A stretch of 50,458 bases of DNA from contig RECS01000130.1 in the NCBI GenBank assembly GCA_007693915.1, positions 1 to 50,458 on the forward strand, given 5' to 3'. The notes beneath the pieces were generated by a model. It did not search any database. It worked only from the letters and a program-made list of their open reading frames with translations, and was not told the origin of the DNA. Source of the DNA: Saprospirales bacterium. GTDB taxonomy: Bacteria; Bacteroidota; Bacteroidia; Chitinophagales; Saprospiraceae. Made by a program: the position numbers and the translations under genes. This document shows positions 10,052 through 18,403 of the stretch, piece by piece (position 1 is the stretch's first letter; each line of letters begins with the position of its first letter).

Positions 10052-11014
10052 ATGCTAACAAATACTTTTTTTCAAAATAAAATACGTTTGCTCTTAATAT
10101 CGGCATTGCTTTTAACTCTTCTAAAGAGTTGTGAAGAGCCTTTTGAGCCACCGATAGTTGAGGATAGAAATGAATTGGTAATAGAAGCTTATCTTGAATG
10201 GTCTCCTGACAATAGAATTCCTCCTTATGTTTTGCTAACAAGAAGTTTCCCGTTTATAAATGAAATTGGACCTGATTTCATCAAGGATTTGTATGTTAGA
10301 GATGCACGAGTATCTATAGATGATGGAAACGGTTTTGTTGATTTACAACTCATCTGTTTGTCTGATTTGCCTGAGGCTATCAGGGATCAGTTACTAGAAC
10401 AATTTGGTATTGAGACCTTCCTTGTTGAAGTGTGCGTTTATATCGATCTTCAACGGAATATTATCATAGAACCGGAAAGGACTTACCGCTTAAACATAGA
10501 GTACGACGATCGTTTTTTTGAAGCAGAAACCTATATTCCGAGGGCAGTCCCATTAGATTCCCTATACGCAATTTCCACACCAGACGGTAGAATAGATACG
10601 CTTGCTCAGTTGGTTTTAGCATTGTCTGATCCACCCGGTCCTGATTTTTACAGGTATTTCACTTCTGTAAACGGAGGTCCTTTTATTGCGCCTCTATCTT
10701 CTGTTACAGATGACGAAATTATTGATGGTCAGAGTTTTGAGATCTCTATTTTAAAAGCAGAAACTCGGGGAACAGACTTTGACCCGGAGACTTTTGGGTA
10801 TTTTACTCGTGGAGATTCGGTGGTTTTAAAATGGTGTACTATAAGTAAAGAAAACTTCAAATTTTGGGAGACACTCGAATTCAGTAGAAATAACCAGGGG
10901 CCATTCTCCAGTTATACACTCGTGGATTACAACATTGAAGGGTTAGGTGGTATTGGGCTGTTTGGAGGGCAATCCTGCTTCTACTACGAAATAGAAATCC
11001 CCCTGGAACTTTAA
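10052..11014 (+). CDS. DUF4249 family lipoprotein
   Basis: This is a surface or periplasmic lipoprotein of unknown biochemical role. The N-terminus has a hydrophobic stretch ending in a lipobox-like LLKSC. It then reads EEPFEPPIVEDRNELVIEAY, typical of DUF4249 proteins, followed by a beta-rich body of about 290 residues. It starts 5 bp after the TonB-dependent receptor stop, so the two are almost certainly co-transcribed. By analogy with SusD-like partners it may help capture the receptor's ligand, but that is inference. It is the last intact gene before a decayed pirin copy. Confidence 0.85.
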   Translation: MLTNTFFQNKIRLLLISALLLTLLKSCEEPFEPPIVEDRNELVIEAYLEWSPDNRIPPYVLLTRSFPFINEIGPDFIKDLYVRDARVSIDDGNGFVDLQLICLSDLPEAIRDQLLEQFGIETFLVEVCVYIDLQRNIIIEPERTYRLNIEYDDRFFEAETYIPRAVPLDSLYAISTPDGRIDTLAQLVLALSDPPGPDFYRYFTSVNGGPFIAPLSSVTDDEIIDGQSFEISILKAETRGTDFDPETFGYFTRGDSVVLKWCTISKENFKFWETLEFSRNNQGPFSSYTLVDYNIEGLGGIGLFGGQSCFYYEIEIPLEL

Positions 11015-11025
11015 AATGAACCAAG

Positions 11026-11903
11026 ATGATTTTCAAAAATATTCAGAGAATACTACCTCCAATTGATACCAATTGGGTTGGAAATGGCTTCAAAAGACAT
11101 AATTTCTTCCCCTCGGATTACAAAATTAGTAGAATGATGAGTCCTTTTTTTTCATGGACTACAATAGCAAAATTGAATTGGACCCTTCCGATAAACCAAG
11201 GGGCGTTGGTGCTCACCCGCATAAAGGATTCGAGACAGTGACTGTAGTTTATCACGATAGGATTGCTCATGAGGATAGTAAAGGAAATTAAGGAGTAGTT
11301 TGACCAGGAGGAATTCAATGGATGACAGCAGGAGGAGGATTATTGCATTAGGAATTTAATGAAGAGTCCTTTCAAAAATCAGGAGGTCTTTTTCAAATGT
11401 TTCCACTATGGGTAAACCTTCCAGCAAAATTCAAATTCGTTGAACCTTCCCATCAGGATATATCACATGAAGATAAAGGAATATGCACTTCAGAAGAAGG
11501 GGCTGTAAAAGCGTTGGTTATTGTAGGAGAGTATTGCGGAGTTTTCGTTCCGGCTAGAACTTAAAGTAGGATAAATCTTTTTGACATAATTATGAAAAAA
11601 GGGAGTACTCATCATTTATCAATACCCTCTCTTTCCAATACTGGTTTACTTTTAGTTGAAGGCAAAGTTGAATTTAATGATAGTAAAATACAAGAAATGT
11701 ATCATTTTGCATTATTCAAATCAACTGAAGGCTCAGAGTTCATTAAAATTAAAGCTTTAAAAGACAGTAGGTTGTTGCTGTTTGACGGAGATTAAATTAA
11801 TGAGCCAATAGCACATTATGGACTTTTTCTGATGAATACTCAGGAGGAGCTTCAAGAGGCTATTCAGGAATTTCATTCCGGCAAATATGGTATGCTTGAC
11901 TGA
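11026..11903 (+). pseudogene. Pirin-family pseudogene
   Basis: Conceptual translation across two frames gives an almost full-length pirin (about 290 codons; a cupin protein, often a quercetinase or metal-dependent redox sensor). The N-terminal piece VGNGFKRHNFFPSD...MMSPFF lies in one frame. After an indel at the eight-T run 11145-11152 the rest continues one frame over: GVGAHPHKGFETVTVVYHD, PGGIQWMTAGGGLLH, MFPLWVNLPAKF, and near the end EPIAHYGLFLMNT. In that frame there are stops at 11289 (TAA), 11301 (TGA), 11349 (TAG), one before the segment at 11592, and 11793 (TAA), with an end at 11901-11903. All three stop codons occur inside conserved blocks, so neither stop reassignment nor a single sequencing error explains it. 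The metal-ligand region (HPHKG) is still readable, so decay looks recent. Confidence 0.88.
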
Positions 11904-12108
11904 GGAGGACATAAGCAGCTTAATCATTAATTAGCCTGACAGCCTTAAATGTGTTTAATGTTTTGTTAATTCCTCTTCGGCAACCCAAATTTATTTTTTA
12001 TCCGTATATTTGTTTGTTTTTCAAAATAGAAAAAATGGGTATAACTTGATTCCTTTTTTATTTTGAACTTAATTGGTAAAGTTTTCTTTTTGATCGAATA
12101 GCAGTGAA
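11904..12108. other. Spacer with possible -7 promoter box
   Basis: No gene is visible after the pirin remnant. TATATTTG at 12005-12012 matches the Bacteroidota -7 consensus TAnnTTTG and lies about 100 bp before the redox-protein start. I find no TTG at the expected upstream distance, so this is a weak promoter candidate. Confidence 0.3.
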
Positions 12109-12657
12109 ATGAATTACAGAAATATATCCCCTTCCGTACTTAAAAGCATGGTTACGAATAAAGGCGATGACCTTTATTATCTTAGCGGTAAAGCACCGGT
12201 TCTTGTCGTCTTTCTCAGAAACTTCGGTTGTATGTTTTGCAGAGAAGCCATGGAGGATATTGGCAAGATAAAAGTTCAAATAAGGGAAAAGGGTGTAGAG
12301 ATTGTTATGGTTCACATGTCGGATTTTGAATTAGGTGAAAAATTTTTAAATAAATTTAAGTTGAGTGACCTCCGCCATATATCTGATCCAGATACAGAGT
12401 TTTATCAGGCATTTGGATTAATGAAGGGAAATTTTAACCAATTATTTGGTTTTCAGAATTGGATGAGGGGCTTTGATGCCTCTATTCTGAAGGGGCATGG
12501 TATTTCCCTCCCTGTTGGTGATGGTTTTCAAATGCCTGGGATTTTCTTGCTAGATGGTACAAGGATCGTAAACAGCTACATCCACAAGAAGATTTCCGAT
12601 CGACCTGACTATCTTGATTTGTGCGAATTCGAGAAAGAAAGTATTAAGCGTAAATAG
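12109..12657 (+). CDS. PRXL2/SelL-like peroxiredoxin-like protein
   Basis: This is a thioredoxin-fold protein of the AhpC/TSA_2 (PRXL2, SelL-related) group, likely a thiol oxidoreductase in the cytoplasm. The fold signature VLVVFLRNFGCMFCREA near residue 35-50 has a CxxC at the N-terminus of the first helix. The later segments HISDPDTEFYQAFGL and GDGFQMPGIFLLDG (with the structural Pro before the strand) match the family. It has 182 residues and no signal peptide. The gene stands alone downstream of the pirin pseudogene. The substrate cannot be inferred. Confidence 0.8.
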   Translation: MNYRNISPSVLKSMVTNKGDDLYYLSGKAPVLVVFLRNFGCMFCREAMEDIGKIKVQIREKGVEIVMVHMSDFELGEKFLNKFKLSDLRHISDPDTEFYQAFGLMKGNFNQLFGFQNWMRGFDASILKGHGISLPVGDGFQMPGIFLLDGTRIVNSYIHKKISDRPDYLDLCEFEKESIKRK

Positions 12658-12757
12658 CGCCTTTTTTAATAGCAGCTTTTATTTAAATTTCTTTGCACTA
12701 CAAATCTGTTTATTATCGTTCTCATGCTTGTAATGATTAAATTATGATTTTTTCAAC

Positions 12758-13678
12758 ATGAGCCAAGTATTACGATTTTATATTTTATTGCTGATTTGTT
12801 CTACATTCAGTAAAACAGTCATTTCACAGGAACTAAAAACTCCGCTTGATTCATTGCGGTTTTTCGGGGATGTGTTTTCCAATGCTGTTGTAGATGACCA
12901 TCGTCTTATTGGTGCAAATGAGTTTGAGCGTCTTTTTGGAAAAATTTTGGAGAAAGAAGATGCTCTTGCCATTATTGAAAATATACCATTCATAAGCAGA
13001 CAGCTGGCACCTGATTCTTCTTTTGCTGTTTATACATGGAGGCTGGCTCTTAATAATATGTCTGAATTTAACTATTTTGGATATATATTTTCGCCCTCTG
13101 CTGAGTTTAGTCCAATTAAACTCCATAACTTCATGGAAAGTGGTAGGGTTGATGAGTACGGGATACTCAGTCCTGCAAATTGGCCCGGTGCCTTTTATTA
13201 TAATATGAAACACTTTCAATTGCCGGGAGGAAAAGATGCCTGGTTGTTGTTTGGGGTTAATGGACATAGTAGGTTTACCAGGATTAGAATAATGGACGTT
13301 TTACACAGAACCGGAAACGATTTTTATTTTGGTTATCCTGTATTTGGTGAAAATGCCGATATGATCCCTCGAAGAGGAAAAACCCGGGTGATGCTGGAAT
13401 ACTCATTTGATGCTCCCGTTTACCTTAATTTTGACCCGGAATATGAATTGATAGTCATGAATATCGTAGACTTGATTGAAGGAGTTCATCCAGGGCAAGG
13501 AATCACCGGCATTCCGAGTGGCGAGTATCATGGTTACAGACTAGTTGATGGATACTGGATTTATGTTCCCGAAATAGTTAGGGAAAGGTCAACGCCGCCT
13601 CCACCACCGTCCCCAAATAGACGTACAGGACCGAGAAGAGATCTTTTTGGAAACCCCATTGATAATGGTAGAAATTAA
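12758..13678 (+). CDS. Secreted protein of unknown function
   Basis: I do not recognise a named family. The 306-residue protein opens with a signal peptide (about 1-24, ending near VISQE) and has a folded body rich in aromatics: FAVYTWRLALNN, AFYYNMKHFQL, DAWLLFGVNGHS. It ends in a low-complexity tail with a five-proline run and an Arg-rich stretch (RRTGPRRD). It therefore acts in the periplasm or is exported. The proline-rich tail could be a linker or interaction motif. It sits between a redox protein and a converging TamL-like gene, with no operon partner. Confidence 0.7.
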   Translation: MSQVLRFYILLLICSTFSKTVISQELKTPLDSLRFFGDVFSNAVVDDHRLIGANEFERLFGKILEKEDALAIIENIPFISRQLAPDSSFAVYTWRLALNNMSEFNYFGYIFSPSAEFSPIKLHNFMESGRVDEYGILSPANWPGAFYYNMKHFQLPGGKDAWLLFGVNGHSRFTRIRIMDVLHRTGNDFYFGYPVFGENADMIPRRGKTRVMLEYSFDAPVYLNFDPEYELIVMNIVDLIEGVHPGQGITGIPSGEYHGYRLVDGYWIYVPEIVRERSTPPPPPSPNRRTGPRRDLFGNPIDNGRN

Positions 13679-14008
13679 AAAATTCATTTGGTCTTTGTCT
13701 GTTTCCGTGCTAGAAAATGTTTCCTTACGAATTTGTTTCCACCTTGCGGGACAAGCGATACGATTTTAGGTAGTTCTAGCTATGGGGTAGAGATAGGGAT
13801 TTATTATAATCCATAACCCTCTTACCGCCAATTTTTCAGCTTTTGAGAAGACGATACCTTCAGCCACCTGAAATTTATAATGGATTTTAGGGCGAATGCA
13901 GCAAAAGGTTTTCTCATGGATAATACAGGTGCTTAATTTGATGCAATGAAAAAAGAGATTAGACGGAAGTCTTCCTTATTATTATTCATCCTCAAACAAT
14001 CTAAATTT
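13679..14008. other. Gene-free stretch, possibly eroded coding DNA
   Basis: There are 330 bp with no intact gene between converging genes. Short stop-interrupted readable pieces occur on the plus strand, for example ATG at 13718 giving MFPYEFVSTLRDKRYDF, and a later piece reading AAKGFLMDNTGA. They cannot be joined into any family I know. I see no RNA gene and no convincing terminator. Confidence 0.3.
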
Positions 14009-16387
14009 CTAAAAAGGATAACCAATAGCAAAATTAACTGTCATGTTTTTGGGATACAGATCTCTGAAACTTCTCATTACCCAGTAAGAATCAATTTTTG
14101 GATCCCTGTATGGTTCTTTTAGTTTATAGGCAAAATCGAACCGGGCGATAAATAAATCAAAGTTTAATCTAAGTCCGAATCCTGCACCTATAGCTAATTC
14201 TTCATAAAAATTCCATTTTAAGCGGCTGCCTCTATCAGCGTCATCGCTTAAATTCCAAACGTTTCCAATATCCGCAAAGAATGCGCCCTCCAATAACCAA
14301 AACATTTTAAATCTGTATTCTGCATTGAACTCAAGTCGAAAATCACCTGCTTGATAAAACAAGATATTTCGCTCTTCTGCAACTGTATCTCTTAATGAGC
14401 CCGGACCTAGTTCTCTGAGCTGCCATGCCCTTACAGAAAAGGCCCCTCCTGCGGTATACTGTTTTATATAAGGAATATTACTGCGTTTACTAAGAGGGAT
14501 GGCAAGTCCAATGAAGCCTCTTGTAGCTAGAGTTTGTGACGAGCTATAGGCTTTGGTATATCTTGCGTCTAAATCAAGCCTTATATATTTGGCAAAACTA
14601 ATGGTATCATTTCCTAATCTGACCTCATTGATCAGGCGATCACCCCCTACTAGCTTGCTGGCTGAATTTATTAAACCGATCTCAAGTCCAGATAATTCAA
14701 AATTTGCGAGAAGAGCATAGGATTCCCCAAATCTATTGGGACGGGTTTCGTGGCGGAATGCAAGCTCTTTAAACAAGAATCCGGTAATTAATCTTTTGCT
14801 GAACCTCCGACGGAATAATATATCATCTCCGATTAACTGGTCAAAATCGCTTAACTCTGTCGGACTCCAGTAATTTATTCCTAACATTTTTATATCATAA
14901 AATCTCGTGGGACTTCGCTGAATGGTTACACCATATCCCAAATTGAGGTAAACATATCTGTAAAAAAGTTGGTATTGCGACATACCGATATTTGCATTTA
15001 CCTTAATATCCGATTCAGTCCTGATTTGATTGTAAAAATTATCCCCCAGTAATTTACGGTCTCCGACTCTCAAACGATTGGCAAGTGTTAGCATTCCATT
15101 GTAATCTCTGAAACGGGGACTAATCAATTCAGTCCCTATGCCAATATTAAATGTATTTCCCGCTGAGATTGACTTGAGTGGTGTTTCAAATCCCGCTTCA
15201 AAATTGATGACCAATTTTTCAGAACCACCAAATACATTTCTGTTTTCCAATGAGTGTGAAAAGAGGAAACCAAGTAGGGATGTGGAGGGTTGAATCTGGG
15301 AATAGGACAACTCAAAACTTGCAGTTTGAGCAAATTTAAGATTAGGTCTAAGTAAAATAGTGTAGTCCAGATAATAACCATCCTCGGTTTCACTGTCAAT
15401 TAGAATAGAGGGAAATCGGTAGTAAGATAAATTTCCCAACCTCCGTATGGTTTTATTGTATTCCTCCATATTGTATAAATCACCTCGCCGGAAAAATATG
15501 TTGTTTTCTATTCTTGATACTCTAATTGCAGGTTCATTTCTGAAGTTGTAATGTATACTATCCCTTTTGAATTCGTGTTGAATTTCCTGTCTTGCAAAAG
15601 GATCGTGGTCTGCAAATACAGTAATGTTCCTGATAAAATAACGCCTGTGCAAACTATCAGGAAGTGGAGGGGCTATTTCTATGGATACCCCTATAGTTGC
15701 TTTTGAAGTATCCCCTAATTGAAGTGCGCTTAAATAATTTGGATAAAATTCGTAGTACCCTCTGTTTCTCAAAAGTTCTGTTACTCTTCTAACTTCTTTG
15801 TCGTAATTTTCCCGGCTTATGGGATTTCCACTACTCAAGAAACTTTCTCCAATTGTTTTTTCTAATAATTCCTTAACTGCCGTATCTGCGGTGATATAAT
15901 TCAAATGATCAGCAATAAAAAGCCTACCGGGGTGGAGGAGATAATGTATGTAGGCCTTTTGGTTTTTTAGTTTAATTTCAGTTGTCACTTCTGCATTAAA
16001 ATATCCCTTGGACCGCAAATGTCTTTCAAATGTTCTACTTGATTGATCCACTGTAAATGAATCAAAAAGAGCCGGCTCCTCAGTAAAGTTTCTTAATACA
16101 AATTCGTTCCAGCTACTTTTTTTATCTTTTTGATTGATCCTCAGCCATGTTCTCTCTCTTGGAAAAACAAATAAACGCCTAGTATTGGGCTTGATTTGGG
16201 GTAGGTTTTTTAATTCTGCTTTTGCCCTTTGTAAGTAAGGATCATTTTCGTGATCTAAAATTTTAAACTCCGATGAACGAACAAGAAAATCGTCTTCGTT
16301 GAGAAACTTCTTACTACTGCAAGAAGAACTCGTGAGAAGTAATACAATTATTGTAAAAAATAATACGATATTTGAGTTTCGGATCAC
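14009..16387 (-). CDS. tamL: TamL-like BamA/TamA-family outer-membrane lipoprotein
   Basis: This is an Omp85-superfamily outer-membrane protein. In Bacteroidota the TamL type replaces TamA, partnering TamB in envelope biogenesis. The N-terminus is a lipoprotein signal (hydrophobic IVLFFTIIVLLLTSSSC, then SSKKFLNEDD). POTRA-like repeats follow (SKGYFNAEVTTEI, NRGYYEFYPNY, RRGDLYNMEEYNKTIRRL), then a surface-antigen barrel with YTAGGAFSVRAWQLRELGPG (the VRGY/F-like lid motif) and a terminal strand ending in IGYPF. Start choice: the longest frame opens with TTG at 16423 and would overlap the divergent methyltransferase start. GTG at 16387 gives a compact lipoprotein signal without that overlap. 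Both are non-ATG and neither has a strong ribosome-binding site. Confidence 0.85.
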   Translation of the reverse strand: MIRNSNIVLFFTIIVLLLTSSSCSSKKFLNEDDFLVRSSEFKILDHENDPYLQRAKAELKNLPQIKPNTRRLFVFPRERTWLRINQKDKKSSWNEFVLRNFTEEPALFDSFTVDQSSRTFERHLRSKGYFNAEVTTEIKLKNQKAYIHYLLHPGRLFIADHLNYITADTAVKELLEKTIGESFLSSGNPISRENYDKEVRRVTELLRNRGYYEFYPNYLSALQLGDTSKATIGVSIEIAPPLPDSLHRRYFIRNITVFADHDPFARQEIQHEFKRDSIHYNFRNEPAIRVSRIENNIFFRRGDLYNMEEYNKTIRRLGNLSYYRFPSILIDSETEDGYYLDYTILLRPNLKFAQTASFELSYSQIQPSTSLLGFLFSHSLENRNVFGGSEKLVINFEAGFETPLKSISAGNTFNIGIGTELISPRFRDYNGMLTLANRLRVGDRKLLGDNFYNQIRTESDIKVNANIGMSQYQLFYRYVYLNLGYGVTIQRSPTRFYDIKMLGINYWSPTELSDFDQLIGDDILFRRRFSKRLITGFLFKELAFRHETRPNRFGESYALLANFELSGLEIGLINSASKLVGGDRLINEVRLGNDTISFAKYIRLDLDARYTKAYSSSQTLATRGFIGLAIPLSKRSNIPYIKQYTAGGAFSVRAWQLRELGPGSLRDTVAEERNILFYQAGDFRLEFNAEYRFKMFWLLEGAFFADIGNVWNLSDDADRGSRLKWNFYEELAIGAGFGLRLNFDLFIARFDFAYKLKEPYRDPKIDSYWVMRSFRDLYPKNMTVNFAIGYPF

Positions 16388-16413
16388 CTGTTTCGATTTC
16401 TTAACTGAATTTA

Positions 16414-17145
16414 ATGCTGTCAAATCAGAAGATAAAATTTATACAATCGCTGTCTCGAAAGAAGTTTCGCGAGTTACACAATGCATACGTAATCGAAGGT
16501 ACAAAAATTGTTGAAACCGCACTCTCAGTTTGCCCTGAAAAGGTCAAATACATTTTTTTACTTGAGGATCAACTCCAGAAATATTCAGGATTTAAAGAAA
16601 AAATAATTCTTACCGATCAGATCCGCATTAAAAAAATCAGTAATCATTTAAGCCCTTCACCTGTAATCGCACTAATGGATAAAGGTCCTAAAGGTAAAAA
16701 TGAATTCAGTGAACACCACATTAAAATTTTTTTGGATAGCGTTCAGGATCCCGGTAATGTAGGATCCATAATCAGAACTTGTGATTGGTACGGAATTAAA
16801 GAAATTATACTTAGTAGTAAGTGCGCGGATGTTTATTCACCTAAAGTGTTGCAATCTGCAATGGGCAGTCATTTTGCGATGAATATTCATCGCCTTGAGA
16901 TTAATGAGTTAACAGATCATTTAACTGATCACCTATTTATTGGTGCTGATATGGATGGCAATGCCTCTTTTGCGCTTCCGGAAAAACCTATGGTGCTGTG
17001 CATGGGAAGCGAGGGTAGTGGGTTAAGTGATGAAGTAAAGTCTATCTGTCATTCCTTTTGTCGTATTCAGGGAAGCAAAAACAGACTCGCCGAGTCCTTG
17101 AATGTTAGCGTTGCTGCTGGAATTTTATTAGATAGACTATTTTGA
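16414..17145 (+). CDS. SpoU/TrmH-family RNA 2'-O-methyltransferase
   Basis: This is a SAM-dependent 2'-O-ribose methyltransferase acting on rRNA or tRNA. The three SPOUT-fold motifs are clear: motif 1 DPGNVGSIIRTCDWYG, motif 2 LCMGSEGSGLS and motif 3 LAESLNVSVAAGI, which form the SAM-binding trefoil knot. An N-terminal substrate-binding domain of about 95 residues (KIKFIQSLSRKKFRE...VIEGTK) precedes it. Its length of 243 residues is normal. The ATG lies just 26 bp upstream of the preferred GTG start of the divergent tamL-like gene, so the promoters of the two must lie inside each other's 5' ends. The target nucleotide cannot be read from the sequence. Confidence 0.92.
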   Translation: MLSNQKIKFIQSLSRKKFRELHNAYVIEGTKIVETALSVCPEKVKYIFLLEDQLQKYSGFKEKIILTDQIRIKKISNHLSPSPVIALMDKGPKGKNEFSEHHIKIFLDSVQDPGNVGSIIRTCDWYGIKEIILSSKCADVYSPKVLQSAMGSHFAMNIHRLEINELTDHLTDHLFIGADMDGNASFALPEKPMVLCMGSEGSGLSDEVKSICHSFCRIQGSKNRLAESLNVSVAAGILLDRLF

Positions 17146-17263
17146 CTTCTGGTTTGATTGTAATTAATCAGTGTGGTAAGGAGTAAGAATTCTAAACTAT
17201 CCAATATTTTGGCTTGAACAAAAGATTGTAGTAATAGATAACTCAAATGCCAGAAATCAAGAT

Positions 17264-18397
17264 TTATAGTAATTTTTGCAACTCCCTCTCCAGGTCAGTT
17301 TGCGCACGTGGATTAATTACAGCAATTTTACCTTCACGATCGATTAGATAATATCTAGGGATGGCTGTTACTCCATATGATCTGGCTGCATCGCATTCCC
17401 ATCTTTTTAAATTACTTACGTGATAAGGCCAGTCAAGATTATCCTGCTCTATGGCATCTATCCATCGTTGTTTTTGGATTTGAATTTGTTGTTGCAATTC
17501 TTCTTCACCTGAAAAACGAGCTGCTGTTCTTGAATCAATACCGTCAAGAGAAACATTAAAAACCTTAAAACCTTGATCTTTGTATCGGTTGTAGACATCT
17601 ACTATTGTTGGATTAGCAATTCTACAAGGTCTGCACCAAGCTGCCCAAAAGTCCAGTAAAACAACATTACCTCTTAAATCAGACAATCTGTAAGTTGTTC
17701 CATCGGGTCCTTCCATTTCAATTTCAGGAGCTTCCATGCCCACTCTGATCGGACCTTGCTGCTGTCTTGTTTGCTGAGCTTCGGCTTCTTTTAACTGAGA
17801 TACAAGACCAGCATAATTTTCAGCATCCTGAGTGCCGGGATAATCGCGAATAAGCTTTGCACTAGCTATTTCGTGAACCTCGGTGTACTCAGGTCTCGAT
17901 TGAAGGGAGCGTATTGCAAAATGTGTGGCACTATAAGCGTATTCCATCTCTTCTACATGGGCCTTTATTTGATCTAATTGAGTAAATTCCCTATTAGCTA
18001 CTTTTTGAAAAGTTTCAATTAATTCTATGGAAGCCTCACTACCTTCTATTTGAAAAATATTACTCGCTAAATCAGAAAGGTTGCCGTTTATTTTAATTTT
18101 TGTCTCCTCGCCTGATAGAACAAAATCACCACCTTGTGCACCTACTCTTATTCTGTAAATTCCAGGTCGTGGAGCTTTTTCAAAGTCAAACTCAAAATTA
18201 CCCTCTCCATCTGTTGTAGTTGACAAGAGTGGTCTTGGATTTTCTCCAATGATAATCTGCTCAATTGAGACATTAATATTGGTAGCATCTGATAGGGTCC
18301 CCTGTATAACTAAACCCTCAGGACTGTTGTCACAGGATTGAACAGAAAAACCAAGGATAACAAAAAAAAGAAAGCTAAATATTTTTGAGAAGTGCAT
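17264..18397 (-). CDS. DUF4369/TlpA-like thioredoxin lipoprotein
   Basis: This is an envelope-anchored disulfide oxidoreductase. A lipobox (GFSVQSC) follows a hydrophobic signal. Residues about 28-125 form a DUF4369-type beta domain, then there is a helical linker, and the TlpA-like thioredoxin domain runs from about 225 to the end. The active site is WCRPC in LDFWAAWCRPCRIANP, with the cis-Pro loop AIPRYYLID. It likely keeps periplasmic or outer-membrane thiols reduced, or reduces apo-cytochromes, though no ccm genes are adjacent. It ends at the C-terminus of the thioredoxin fold (377 residues). The gene lies 6 bp after purL on the same strand and is probably co-transcribed, with no obvious functional tie. 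Confidence 0.9.
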   Translation of the reverse strand: MHFSKIFSFLFFVILGFSVQSCDNSPEGLVIQGTLSDATNINVSIEQIIIGENPRPLLSTTTDGEGNFEFDFEKAPRPGIYRIRVGAQGGDFVLSGEETKIKINGNLSDLASNIFQIEGSEASIELIETFQKVANREFTQLDQIKAHVEEMEYAYSATHFAIRSLQSRPEYTEVHEIASAKLIRDYPGTQDAENYAGLVSQLKEAEAQQTRQQQGPIRVGMEAPEIEMEGPDGTTYRLSDLRGNVVLLDFWAAWCRPCRIANPTIVDVYNRYKDQGFKVFNVSLDGIDSRTAARFSGEEELQQQIQIQKQRWIDAIEQDNLDWPYHVSNLKRWECDAARSYGVTAIPRYYLIDREGKIAVINPRAQTDLERELQKLL

Positions 18398-18403
18398 ATT
18401 TTA

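Noticed and set aside
11026-11903. Programmed frameshifting or stop reassignment in the pirin gene
   Set aside because: TAA, TGA and TAG all interrupt conserved blocks in the same frame, so no single recoding event could rescue the product; decay is simpler.
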